From NCBI GenBank assembly GCA_900546465.1, contig URCX01000074.1:1-9713 (forward strand): a stretch of DNA of 9,713 nt. Direction: 5' to 3'. Source of the stretch: an uncultured Bacteroidota bacterium. GTDB lineage: Bacteria > Bacteroidota > Bacteroidia > Bacteroidales > P3. The position numbers and the translations under genes are program-made. Below the pieces are notes generated by a model, which did not search any database, was not told the DNA's origin, and worked only from the letters and a program-made list of their open reading frames with translations. Of the stretch, positions 1 through 6,083 are shown in pieces; within the stretch, counting starts at the first letter, position 1; each line of letters begins with the position of its first letter.

Positions 1-1
1 G

Positions 2-754
2 CTTTTTTCTTGTGTATTCCCTCAATACGGCAATGCACAAGAGTACTATTATGGAGAAGGTAATTTCGGAGAATTGGTAATCAAGGATGATTCAACGTAT
101 TCTATTTCATTCTATGAGATGCCGACGTGTTCACCAAATATTTTTTATGACATTGGACACTATCATAGAATTGGGGATACCTTGTTTTTGAATTCGGTTT
201 GTAAAAAGAAATATGAACTTATAGAATGTTCAGAACAAGAAGAACTGCTTAATGGCAATTGCAAATCAAGATATATCATTAAGCATTATAGAATTCAAGG
301 AAAACGTTATTATCAAATAGATGAGTGGGTTGGAATCCAAAATTGTGATGATCCAACAGAAGTCTTTTTAGGTTCTAACTTTTTCTACGAGGGAGACTTG
401 ATTGTAATTAAATACAGTATATATAGTTATAGATTTAGGATTGGAAAAAAGCTTCCGGAACGATGTTATAAAATCAAAATACTTGATAATGATGTTTGGC
501 AAGAACATGTCTATTTAGATGAATTTCCTCTTTTGATTAGAAAGAACAAATTGATACCAACAGATAAAGAGAAAAACGAAGAATGTTGGGGTAATAACAG
601 CTTTTATTTTCCAAAAATGAGAAAGAAAAAGAAACAAAACAAATTTAAAGTCATTACAATGTGGTATCGAGGGTTGATAGATTTGCCAAACGGGTATAAT
701 TTACCACAAGAACCACATTGGGTATATTCAATAGAACCACATTGGAGAGAATAA
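2..754 (+). CDS. Secreted protein of unknown function (5' end outside window)
   Basis: I do not recognise this protein. The frame is open from the left edge to a TAA at 752-754, giving 250 visible residues. A TTG at 74 is a possible start, but the codons before it read LFSCVFPQYGNAQ and then EYYYG. This resembles the end of a signal peptide with cleavage after NAQ, so the true start is probably upstream of the window. The mature part is rich in Tyr, Phe, Ile, Lys and Cys and shows no transmembrane segment or catalytic motif I can name. A lysine run (RKKKKQNK) lies near the C-terminus, which ends in a doubled EPHW motif. The gene converges on the minus-strand block, and its last bases overlap the start of a YD-repeat fragment. 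A role as an immunity or other accessory protein is speculation from that neighbour. Low GC and odd composition suggest accessory DNA. Confidence 0.7.
   Translation, partial: LFSCVFPQYGNAQEYYYGEGNFGELVIKDDSTYSISFYEMPTCSPNIFYDIGHYHRIGDTLFLNSVCKKKYELIECSEQEELLNGNCKSRYIIKHYRIQGKRYYQIDEWVGIQNCDDPTEVFLGSNFFYEGDLIVIKYSIYSYRFRIGKKLPERCYKIKILDNDVWQEHVYLDEFPLLIRKNKLIPTDKEKNEECWGNNSFYFPKMRKKKKQNKFKVITMWYRGLIDLPNGYNLPQEPHWVYSIEPHWRE
709..745 (+). repeat. Short tandem duplication, 13-bp repeat with 24-bp period
   Basis: The sequence agaaccacattgg occurs at 709-721 and again at 733-745, exactly 24 bp (8 codons) apart. In the secreted protein it yields EPHWVYSI followed by EPHWRE just before the stop codon. 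It looks like a small in-frame duplication at the 3' end of the gene, next to the breakpoint with the YD fragment. Confidence 0.8.
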
Positions 755-876
755 CAGACCTGTACTACACTGCGAATGCCGGCGGACAAAGAAACAGCAT
801 ACAATATAAGTACGACGTACGCGGCAGACTCAAGAAACGTATCAACGAACGGAGATATATCATAGAGATAAACTAA
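751..876 (+). pseudogene. YD-repeat (RHS-type) protein fragment
   Basis: Frame 1 from 751 to the TAA at 874-876 reads ITDLYYTANAGGQRNSIQ and continues YKYDVRGRLKKRIN. The YDxxGRL core is the hallmark of RHS/YD-repeat proteins, large surface or secreted proteins that often carry variable C-terminal toxins. Only about one repeat is present, with no start codon or upstream RHS core. It begins within the last codons of the secreted-protein gene, in a different frame. It has more GC than that gene, so I read it as a remnant joined by recombination rather than a gene. The tail after the motif (NERRYIIEIN) is not repeat-like and may be a truncated tip or out-of-frame sequence. Identification rests on one motif. 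Confidence 0.6.
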
Positions 877-1050
877 TGCCTGGACAGTCAGCAGCACCAA
901 CTCACCCCGTCGCCACTATGACCGAAAGTATTTATTGAGTATAATATGGCAAATTTGTTAGCGATAGAAGCTATATTGCAAAAATCTTTGGTAATGTTTG
1001 GTCTGTTGGATGTTGGCAAAGTAATGTATAAAGGAAGTGGAGAGAAAAAG
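877..1050. other. Intergenic stretch without a convincing gene
   Basis: The first part (877 to about 930) keeps the higher GC of the YD fragment, with short frames of about 20 codons. The rest is AT-rich. A 40-codon frame at 946-1068 runs into the terminator hairpin and looks accidental. I see no promoter, RNA gene or mobile-element end here. Confidence 0.5.
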
Positions 1051-1081
1051 AAAACACCCCTGCTGTAAGCAGAAGTGTTTT
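1051..1081 (-). terminator. Rho-independent terminator, minus strand
   Basis: An inverted repeat pairs AAAACAC (1051-1057) with GTGTTTT (1075-1081), and a second stem pairs tgct (1061-1064) with agca (1068-1071) around a three-base loop. On the minus strand the hairpin is followed by a T-rich run (TTTTCTTTTTCTC), typical of an intrinsic terminator. On the plus strand only a short T run is available, so termination of the converging gene is possible but weaker. It lies 31 nt past the stop codon of the dnaA fragment and is the first terminator after mnmE, so it probably ends the dus-uvrB-mnmE transcript. Confidence 0.8.
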
Positions 1082-1112
1082 CCTGATGAAGAATATTATG
1101 TTTACGTGTTTC

Positions 1113-1313
1113 TTATTCGGTTATGCGTTTTTCGATTTCGTCCAAATCTATTCGGAAACGACGGTCGGTTTCGTAACTGTTCTTGACAGACTTACAAGCG
1201 TGGAGAACGGTTGCGTGGTCTTTGTTGCCACACTTTGAACCAATGACGGCAAGGGATTCGTGAGTGTGTTTACGAGATAGGAACATGGAGATGTGGCGTG
1301 CTGCAACAACTGA
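1113..1313 (-). pseudogene. dnaA: dnaA C-terminal fragment (DNA-binding domain IV)
   Basis: The minus strand from about 1310 to the TAA at 1113-1115 encodes VVAARHISMFLSRKHTHESL, then AVIGSKCGNKDHATVLHACK and about 25 further residues ending EIEKRITE. This is the helix-turn-helix half of DnaA domain IV, with the DnaA signature (IGxxxGxxDHxTVxHA) intact and a normal C-terminus. The ATPase domain, the linker and the basic loop before the HTH are missing. A stop codon in frame (1314-1316) lies just upstream of the homology, so it is a truncated remnant. An ATG at 1286 could start a 57-residue peptide lacking the first helix, but I see no support for translation. GC rises here relative to the AT-rich sequence at 1311-1430, which fits a recombination breakpoint at about 1310. 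The full-length dnaA is presumably elsewhere in the genome. Confidence 0.88.
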
Positions 1314-1462
1314 TTAGCATATTTGAAGCATTGATATTTATTATCCATCATTGCATAATGATATGCTACGATGTATGCACCTTGTCTATTACAATGAGAT
1401 AGAGCTATATCTTTCATGTCCTTAGTCATGTCAAGAAACGTTTCTTTGGACTTTTCTTGGAT
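1311..1462 (-). pseudogene. Orphan open segment downstream of mnmE, unrecognised
   Basis: After the mnmE stop codon the same frame stays open for about 50 codons (IQEKSKETFLDMTKDMKDI, later YHYAMMDNKYQCFKYANQLL) until it meets the dnaA fragment at about 1310. It then runs on out of frame with dnaA to a TGA-type end at 1148. An ATG at 1429 could start a 93-residue product, but its second half is only the shadow of dnaA codons. The first half has protein-like composition with a spacing loosely reminiscent of a TPR helix pair, too weak to name. I read it as the C-terminal piece of an unknown gene, or chance coding sequence trapped between mnmE and the breakpoint. Confidence 0.35.
1433..1446. repeat. 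14-bp perfect palindrome after mnmE
   Basis: AAGAAACGTTTCTT is its own reverse complement and sits 17 bp past the mnmE stop codon. It has no loop or T tract, so it is a poor terminator. It could be a protein-binding site or chance in AT-rich DNA. Confidence 0.4.
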
Positions 1463-3022
1463 TTACTTACCGATGCAGAAGTTGGCAAAGATATTATCGA
1501 GAACTTCTTCTGTGCTTACTTCTCCTGTTATTTCACCCATATAGTGTACGGCTTCTTTAATGTCGGAGACAATAATGTCTGTCGGTTGTCCCGATTCCAT
1601 GCTTTCTTCCGCAACAAGCAAGGCTGCAAGCGTACGCATCATCACATCATAATGTCGGGCATTAGTAAGCATGATGTCATTTGTCTTATCATTCTCCTCG
1701 TTAATGGATATAATCCGATTAAGCAGCGTGTCTATTCCTATACGCCTTATAGCAGAAATGTGTATCGCTCTCATCTCGTTCCATTTCTTTTGTTGTGCTT
1801 TGGAGGAACGAACAAGATCCATTTTGTTTCCGATAATGATTATTTTCTTGTCTTCGAGACTTACTTGTGTATCCAATAACATCAATTCGGCTTGTGCATC
1901 TTCTGCAGAGGTTTGCGTAAGGTCGCATACATATAGTATTATGGCAGCTCTTTTGATTGCTTCAATGGAGCGTTCGATGCCTTGACGTTCTATCTCATCT
2001 TTTGCACTTCTTATGCCTGCCGTATCTATAAACCTGTATTCCAGTCCTTCCAGCTGTATGATTTCCTCTATGGTGTCGCGGGTTGTGCCGCTTACCGGCG
2101 ATACTATTGATCTGTTTTCACGCAACAAAGTATTGAAGAGTGTGGATTTTCCCGAATTAGGTTTACCTATGATTGCAACCGGAATACCGTTTTTGAAAGC
2201 ATCTCCTGTTGCAAAACTCTTAACCAAGATGTCCAATTCGGATATGGTTTTCTTCATCAAACCTTTCATATTGTTTCTATCGGCAAACTCGGCATTCTCT
2301 TCTGAAAAGTCCAACTCCAATTCCAAAAGGCTTAAAAGTTTGACAAGTTCCTCTCTTACCTGTGCAATCTTCTCTCTGTATCCTCCGCGAAGTTGTTGCA
2401 TTGCAAGCTTATGTGCTATCCCTGTTCTTGCACTTATCAAATCGGCTATGGCTTCTGCCTGCATAAGATCCATCTTTTTGTTCAAGAACGCTCTTTGAGA
2501 GAACTCTCCGTTATTGGCTATCCTGACACCGTGGTCAATCATACTCAACATGATTTGTTGCTGTATGTAAATCGAGCCGTGGTGTATTACCTCTACCATA
2601 TCTTCTCCCGTGAAGCTGTTAGGGGCATAATAAATGACGCACATGACCTCGTCAATTACTTGTTCCTTTGCATCAACAATAAAACCATGTCTCATCACAG
2701 AAGGCTTGCTTCCTTTCAAAACACATTTCAATCCGTCTTTGGTAACGAATATTTCGTTTATAATCGCTATGGCTCGTGTTCCTGTCATTCTTACTATTCC
2801 CAATGCGGACTTTCCTCTTGCCGTTGCCGGAGCACAAACAGTGTCGGAATGTTTGTTTAGCGGTATTTCAGGTTGTCCGAACATTTGATTCGGTTCGAAT
2901 ACGAAGTTTTGTGTTTCTTCGTTTTGGGATAGTTCGGAATTTTCTTGCTGTTCTGCTGTCTGATCTTCAACTTGTGGGATTGTGGTTTCTAATTCCCTTT
3001 CCATGTTTTCCATATCTTTCAT
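1463..3022 (-). CDS. mnmE: tRNA modification GTPase MnmE (TrmE/ThdF)
   Basis: MnmE works with MnmG (GidA) in the cytoplasm to install the cmnm5/nm5 group on U34 of certain tRNAs, using GTP and a methylene-tetrahydrofolate carbon donor. The 519 residues show the folate-binding N-terminal domain starting near residue 58 (DTVCAPATARGKSALGIVR), a helical domain, and the inserted G domain: P-loop GKPNSGKS (286-293), switch TTRDT (313-317), DTAG (333-336) and NKMD (399-402). The C-terminus is the diagnostic CIGK (516-519), whose Cys is needed for modification. About 50 residues rich in Glu, Gln and Asn precede the usual family start, more than is normal. Starts at Met1, Met4, Met7 or Met47 cannot be separated because no clear Shine-Dalgarno is present. 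The ATG at 3022 lies 11 nt after the uvrB stop, so it is likely cotranscribed with uvrB. Confidence 0.97.
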   Translation of the reverse strand: MKDMENMERELETTIPQVEDQTAEQQENSELSQNEETQNFVFEPNQMFGQPEIPLNKHSDTVCAPATARGKSALGIVRMTGTRAIAIINEIFVTKDGLKCVLKGSKPSVMRHGFIVDAKEQVIDEVMCVIYYAPNSFTGEDMVEVIHHGSIYIQQQIMLSMIDHGVRIANNGEFSQRAFLNKKMDLMQAEAIADLISARTGIAHKLAMQQLRGGYREKIAQVREELVKLLSLLELELDFSEENAEFADRNNMKGLMKKTISELDILVKSFATGDAFKNGIPVAIIGKPNSGKSTLFNTLLRENRSIVSPVSGTTRDTIEEIIQLEGLEYRFIDTAGIRSAKDEIERQGIERSIEAIKRAAIILYVCDLTQTSAEDAQAELMLLDTQVSLEDKKIIIIGNKMDLVRSSKAQQKKWNEMRAIHISAIRRIGIDTLLNRIISINEENDKTNDIMLTNARHYDVMMRTLAALLVAEESMESGQPTDIIVSDIKEAVHYMGEITGEVSTEEVLDNIFANFCIGK

Positions 3023-3033
3023 ATTTTATAATT

Positions 3034-5010
3034 TCATTTCTTCAATTCGTTTATTTTGTCTCTGTACATAGCTGCGTCCAAGAAGTTAAGTTCCCGTGCT
3101 GCCTGTTGCATCAACTTTTCCAATTGTTTTATTTGTTTTCCCAAATCCTTTGGCTTGTTATATGGCGATTTGTTTTCGGATACCGTTGTATTATCCTTTG
3201 TGTCGGTTGTATCGTATGGTTGAGGCATACGGTTATTAAGTCCTCGCTTTACCTGCTTCGGTTTTATGCCATATTGTTCGTTGTAAGCTTGTTGTTTTGC
3301 TCTGTTACGGGAATTTTCTGCCATTACCCTCTTCATGCTGTCGGTTATTTTATCTGCATAAAGTATTGCTTTGCTGTTTACATTACGAGCCGTTCGTCCT
3401 ATGGTTTGTATCAATGCTCTATCGCTACGCAAAAAGCCTTCTTTATCGGCATCCAAAATGGCAACAAGACTTACTTCCGGTAAGTCTAAACCCTCTCTCA
3501 GCAGGTTTACTCCTATCAATACATCGAAAACTCCTTCTCTCAACTGCTGCATGATTTCAACTCTTTCCAATGTTTCTATATCCGAATGGATATATTTATT
3601 CTTCACGCCAACATTTGAAAGATATCGACTTAGTTCCTCTGCCATTCTTTTTGTTAAAGTGGTAACCAAAACCCTTTCATGTTTATCAACCACCTTGTCT
3701 ATTTCTTCCAACAAATCGTCCACTTGATTTTTCGCAGGATGTATTTCTATCGGCGGATCTAACAAACCTGTCGGACGAATTATTTGCTCTACAACAACTC
3801 CCTCTGCTTGCTCTATTTCAAAATCGGCAGGGGTTGCGGATATATATATGGTTTGGTTTTGCAGAGATTGAAATTCTTCAAATTTCAAAGGTCTGTTATC
3901 AAAGGCAGATGGCAAACGGAAACCGTATTCCACCAAAGAACTTTTGCGAGAACGGTCGCCACCGTACATTGCTCTTATTTGAGGAACGGTAACATGACTT
4001 TCATCTATCACCATAAGATAGTCATCAGGAAAGTAATCTATGAGGCAAAACGGTCTGGAACCCGGTTTTCGGCCATCAAAATAACGCGAATAATTCTCTA
4101 TTCCGCTGCAATAGCCCAATTCCTGTAACATTTCAAGGTCATTATTCACCCTTTCTTCCAATCGTTTGGCTTCAAGATTACGTCCTTCGTCTCGAAATTC
4201 TTCACATCTCGAAAACATATCGCTTTGGATTTGTCGCAAAACAGCAGGTAATGTATTTTTGTTTGTAAGGAAGTTTCCCGCAGGATATATTACCATTTCA
4301 TTTACGCTCTCTATTTTCCCTCCGCTGACAGGGTCTATAGTTTCCATTGCTTCTATCTCATCATCCCAGAAAATAAGTCTATAGGCATAATCCAAATACG
4401 GAGGGAATATATCTATAACATCTCCTTTTACTCGAAACTTACCTCTTCCGAATTCTATTTCGTTTCTTGAATAAAGGCTGTCAACCAAATCCAAAAGGAA
4501 TTTACCTCTTTCCAAGGTCTGTCCTTTGTTAAGATATATCGTGCCATTGGCAAAGTCTTCCGGATTTCCTATACCATATATACATGAGACAGAACTGACA
4601 ACTATGACATCTTTTCTTCCCGAAAGCAGAGCGGAAGCGGCAGAAAGTCGCAGTTTCTCCAATTCATCGTTTATGGAGAGATCTTTCTCTATATAAGTAT
4701 TGGTTTGTGCAATATAGGCTTCGGGTTGGTAATAATCGTAATAGGAAACAAAATATTCCACTGCATTTTCGGGGAAGAAGTTTTTGAACTCGCTGTACAG
4801 TTGGGCTGCAAGCGTTTTATTGTGGCTCATAACCAAGGTAGGTTTATTCACTTGCTCTATCACATTCGCTATGGTAAAGGTTTTACCGCTTCCGGTTACA
4901 CCCTGAAGAACTTGTGCAGGCTCTCCTTTGCGTAAACCTTCAAGCAATTGTGCGATGGCTTGTGGCTGGTCTCCCGTCGGTTTGAAATCCGATTTCAATT
5001 TGAAATTCAT
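3034..5010 (-). CDS. uvrB: Excinuclease ABC subunit B
   Basis: UvrB is the central helicase-like subunit of nucleotide excision repair. It is loaded on damaged DNA by UvrA, verifies the lesion and recruits UvrC for incision. At 658 residues it is full length. Visible are the Walker A motif GVTGSGKT (37-44), the Tyr-rich beta-hairpin that inserts between DNA strands (YYDYYQPEAY, 90-99), the Walker B-type DESH (336-339), helicase motif VI QTIGRTAR (535-542), and a C-terminal UVR domain (about 622-657) that contacts UvrC. The start MNFKLKSDFKPTGDQPQAI fits the conserved family N-terminus. The ATG is 27 nt downstream of the dus stop, and the mnmE gene follows after 11 nt. All key residues are present, so it should be functional. 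No SOS-type operator is seen in front of it; expression probably comes from the promoter before dus. Confidence 0.98.
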   Translation of the reverse strand: MNFKLKSDFKPTGDQPQAIAQLLEGLRKGEPAQVLQGVTGSGKTFTIANVIEQVNKPTLVMSHNKTLAAQLYSEFKNFFPENAVEYFVSYYDYYQPEAYIAQTNTYIEKDLSINDELEKLRLSAASALLSGRKDVIVVSSVSCIYGIGNPEDFANGTIYLNKGQTLERGKFLLDLVDSLYSRNEIEFGRGKFRVKGDVIDIFPPYLDYAYRLIFWDDEIEAMETIDPVSGGKIESVNEMVIYPAGNFLTNKNTLPAVLRQIQSDMFSRCEEFRDEGRNLEAKRLEERVNNDLEMLQELGYCSGIENYSRYFDGRKPGSRPFCLIDYFPDDYLMVIDESHVTVPQIRAMYGGDRSRKSSLVEYGFRLPSAFDNRPLKFEEFQSLQNQTIYISATPADFEIEQAEGVVVEQIIRPTGLLDPPIEIHPAKNQVDDLLEEIDKVVDKHERVLVTTLTKRMAEELSRYLSNVGVKNKYIHSDIETLERVEIMQQLREGVFDVLIGVNLLREGLDLPEVSLVAILDADKEGFLRSDRALIQTIGRTARNVNSKAILYADKITDSMKRVMAENSRNRAKQQAYNEQYGIKPKQVKRGLNNRMPQPYDTTDTKDNTTVSENKSPYNKPKDLGKQIKQLEKLMQQAARELNFLDAAMYRDKINELKK

Positions 5011-5028
5011 GCTTCCCGATTTGAAATT
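4981..5028. repeat. TTTGAAAT repeats around the uvrB start codon
   Basis: TTTGAAAT occurs at 4981-4988, 4999-5006 and 5020-5027, and the last two are extended to ATTTGAAATT 21 bp apart, one on each side of the uvrB start codon (5008-5010). The middle copy also forms the palindrome atttcaatttgaaat at 4992-5006, just inside the uvrB reading frame. On the mRNA this could pair weakly next to the AUG. It may be chance in AT-rich sequence. Confidence 0.4.
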
Positions 5029-5037
5029 ACATTTATC

Positions 5038-6012
5038 CTATTCGTATTCCAAGTTGTTTTCCACCTCTGTCAGGATTTGTTCTACCTCTCCATAACTCTC
5101 AGCTGTTACAAGTCTTATTCTATACGGCTTGAAATTCTTCAATTCCCTGAAATAGCCGGAATAAAACTTTCGCATTTCCAAAAGAGCATAACGTTCCGTT
5201 CTCCAAACTTTCAAACCTTCCAAATGTTCACGACAAACAGTTGCTCTTTCCTTCACTGATATTTTACTCGGTATTTTCCCATTCAACGTCTGCTTGCATT
5301 GTTGAAATATAAAAGGATTTCCAATAGCTGCTCTGCCTATCAATATTCCATCTACTCCGTATCTGTTTTTATATTCCAATAGTTTATCGGCAGAATCAAT
5401 ATCGCCGTTACCGAATACAGGTATGTGCATTCTCGGATTATTCTTCACCTCACCTATCAAAGCCCAATCGGCAGTACCTTTGTACATCTGAGCTCTTGTC
5501 CTACCGTGGATAGATATTAACTGCACTCCAACATCTTGTAAACGTTCGGCAACTTCAACAATAGGCTTGTCATCATCTCCATATCCGAGCCTTGTTTTTA
5601 CACTTACTGGTATATTCACTGACTTTACGACAGCTTCCGTAAGTCGTATCATTTTCGGGATATCGTTCAATATACCACTTCCGCAACCTTTGCCGGCTAT
5701 TTTCTTGACCGGACAACCCCAATTTATGTCTATAAAATCAGGATTGACGCTCGCTGCCACTCCGGCTGCCGAACACAAACTTTCTTCATTATTTCCGAAT
5801 ATCTGTATTCCCAAAGGACGTTCCTCATCATCAAAATACATTTTCTTGAAAGAGGAATCCACATTTCGAGAAAGAGCATCGGAAGAAATAAACTCACTAA
5901 TCAAGACATCAACACCATACCTTTTACATATTTTACGAAAAGGAGGTGTCGTAACAGCTTCCATTGGAGAAAGCACTACCGAAAACGACGATATTAAATC
6001 TCGAATTGCCAA
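5038..6012 (-). CDS. dusB: tRNA-dihydrouridine synthase (DusB-like)
   Basis: Dus enzymes are FMN- and NADPH-dependent and reduce specific uridines in the tRNA D-loop and nearby positions to dihydrouridine. The 324 residues form the expected TIM barrel plus helical C-terminal domain. An N-terminal VVLSPMEAVTTPPFR binds FMN. The catalytic Cys is C100 in INWGCPVKKI, followed by KTRLG (139-143), HGRTR (169-173), GNGDI (201-205) and GRAAIGNPF (226-234). These motifs match the DusB/NifR3 branch, though the exact target uridine cannot be read from sequence. The start is a TTG at 6012: the next ATG would remove the FMN-binding strand, and the TTG lies only about 14 nt after the predicted transcription start. 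It heads the dus-uvrB-mnmE operon, with uvrB 27 nt downstream. The FMN and catalytic residues are intact. Confidence 0.94.
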   Translation of the reverse strand: MAIRDLISSFSVVLSPMEAVTTPPFRKICKRYGVDVLISEFISSDALSRNVDSSFKKMYFDDEERPLGIQIFGNNEESLCSAAGVAASVNPDFIDINWGCPVKKIAGKGCGSGILNDIPKMIRLTEAVVKSVNIPVSVKTRLGYGDDDKPIVEVAERLQDVGVQLISIHGRTRAQMYKGTADWALIGEVKNNPRMHIPVFGNGDIDSADKLLEYKNRYGVDGILIGRAAIGNPFIFQQCKQTLNGKIPSKISVKERATVCREHLEGLKVWRTERYALLEMRKFYSGYFRELKNFKPYRIRLVTAESYGEVEQILTEVENNLEYE

Positions 6013-6032
6013 GTTTTGTGTTGTTTTGCTTG

Positions 6033-6063
6033 CAAAGATAGTACTTTTCTTTCAAGCGTCAAG
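6033..6063 (-). promoter_or_regulatory. Bacteroidota sigma-ABfr promoter upstream of dus
   Basis: On the minus strand TATCTTTG (6033-6040) matches the Bacteroidota -7 consensus TAnnTTTG perfectly. CTTG (6060-6063) matches three of four bases of the -33 TTTG, with the usual 19-nt spacing. The predicted transcription start is near 6026, giving a leader of only about 14 nt before the TTG start of dus. It lies in the 71-nt gap between rlmB and dus and shows that dus-uvrB-mnmE can be transcribed separately from the genes upstream. Confidence 0.8.
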
Positions 6064-6083
6064 AGATTTAAACGTTTTTTTCT

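Noticed and set aside
604..900. 98-codon minus-strand frame with hydrophobic stretches
   Set aside because: It lies antisense to the 3' part of the secreted-protein gene and the YD fragment, and its hydrophobic runs are the complement of Lys-rich codons. No homology recognised.
877..939. Small frame MPGQSAAPTHPVATMTESIY after the YD fragment
   Set aside because: Only 20 codons, no ribosome-binding or promoter signal, and located in debris.
946..1068. 40-codon plus-strand frame starting MANLLAIEAILQ
   Set aside because: Its end runs through the terminator hairpin, it shows no family resemblance and lies in a degenerate region.
1148..1429. 93-codon minus-strand frame as an intact gene after mnmE
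   Set aside because: Its second half is the out-of-frame reading of the dnaA domain IV fragment, so the frame as a whole is a chimera and not a natural protein.
1433..1446. The palindrome as a terminator for mnmE
   Set aside because: No loop is available and the T run is too short; the hairpin at 1051-1081 is a far better terminator.
1457..1879. Plus-strand frames of 100-240 codons over mnmE, uvrB and dus
   Set aside because: They are antisense shadows of well-identified minus-strand genes, with Ser/Cys/Leu-rich composition typical of complement translation.
6064..6083. Terminator for rlmB in the rlmB-dus gap
   Set aside because: There is an A/T-rich run but no inverted repeat before it on the minus strand.
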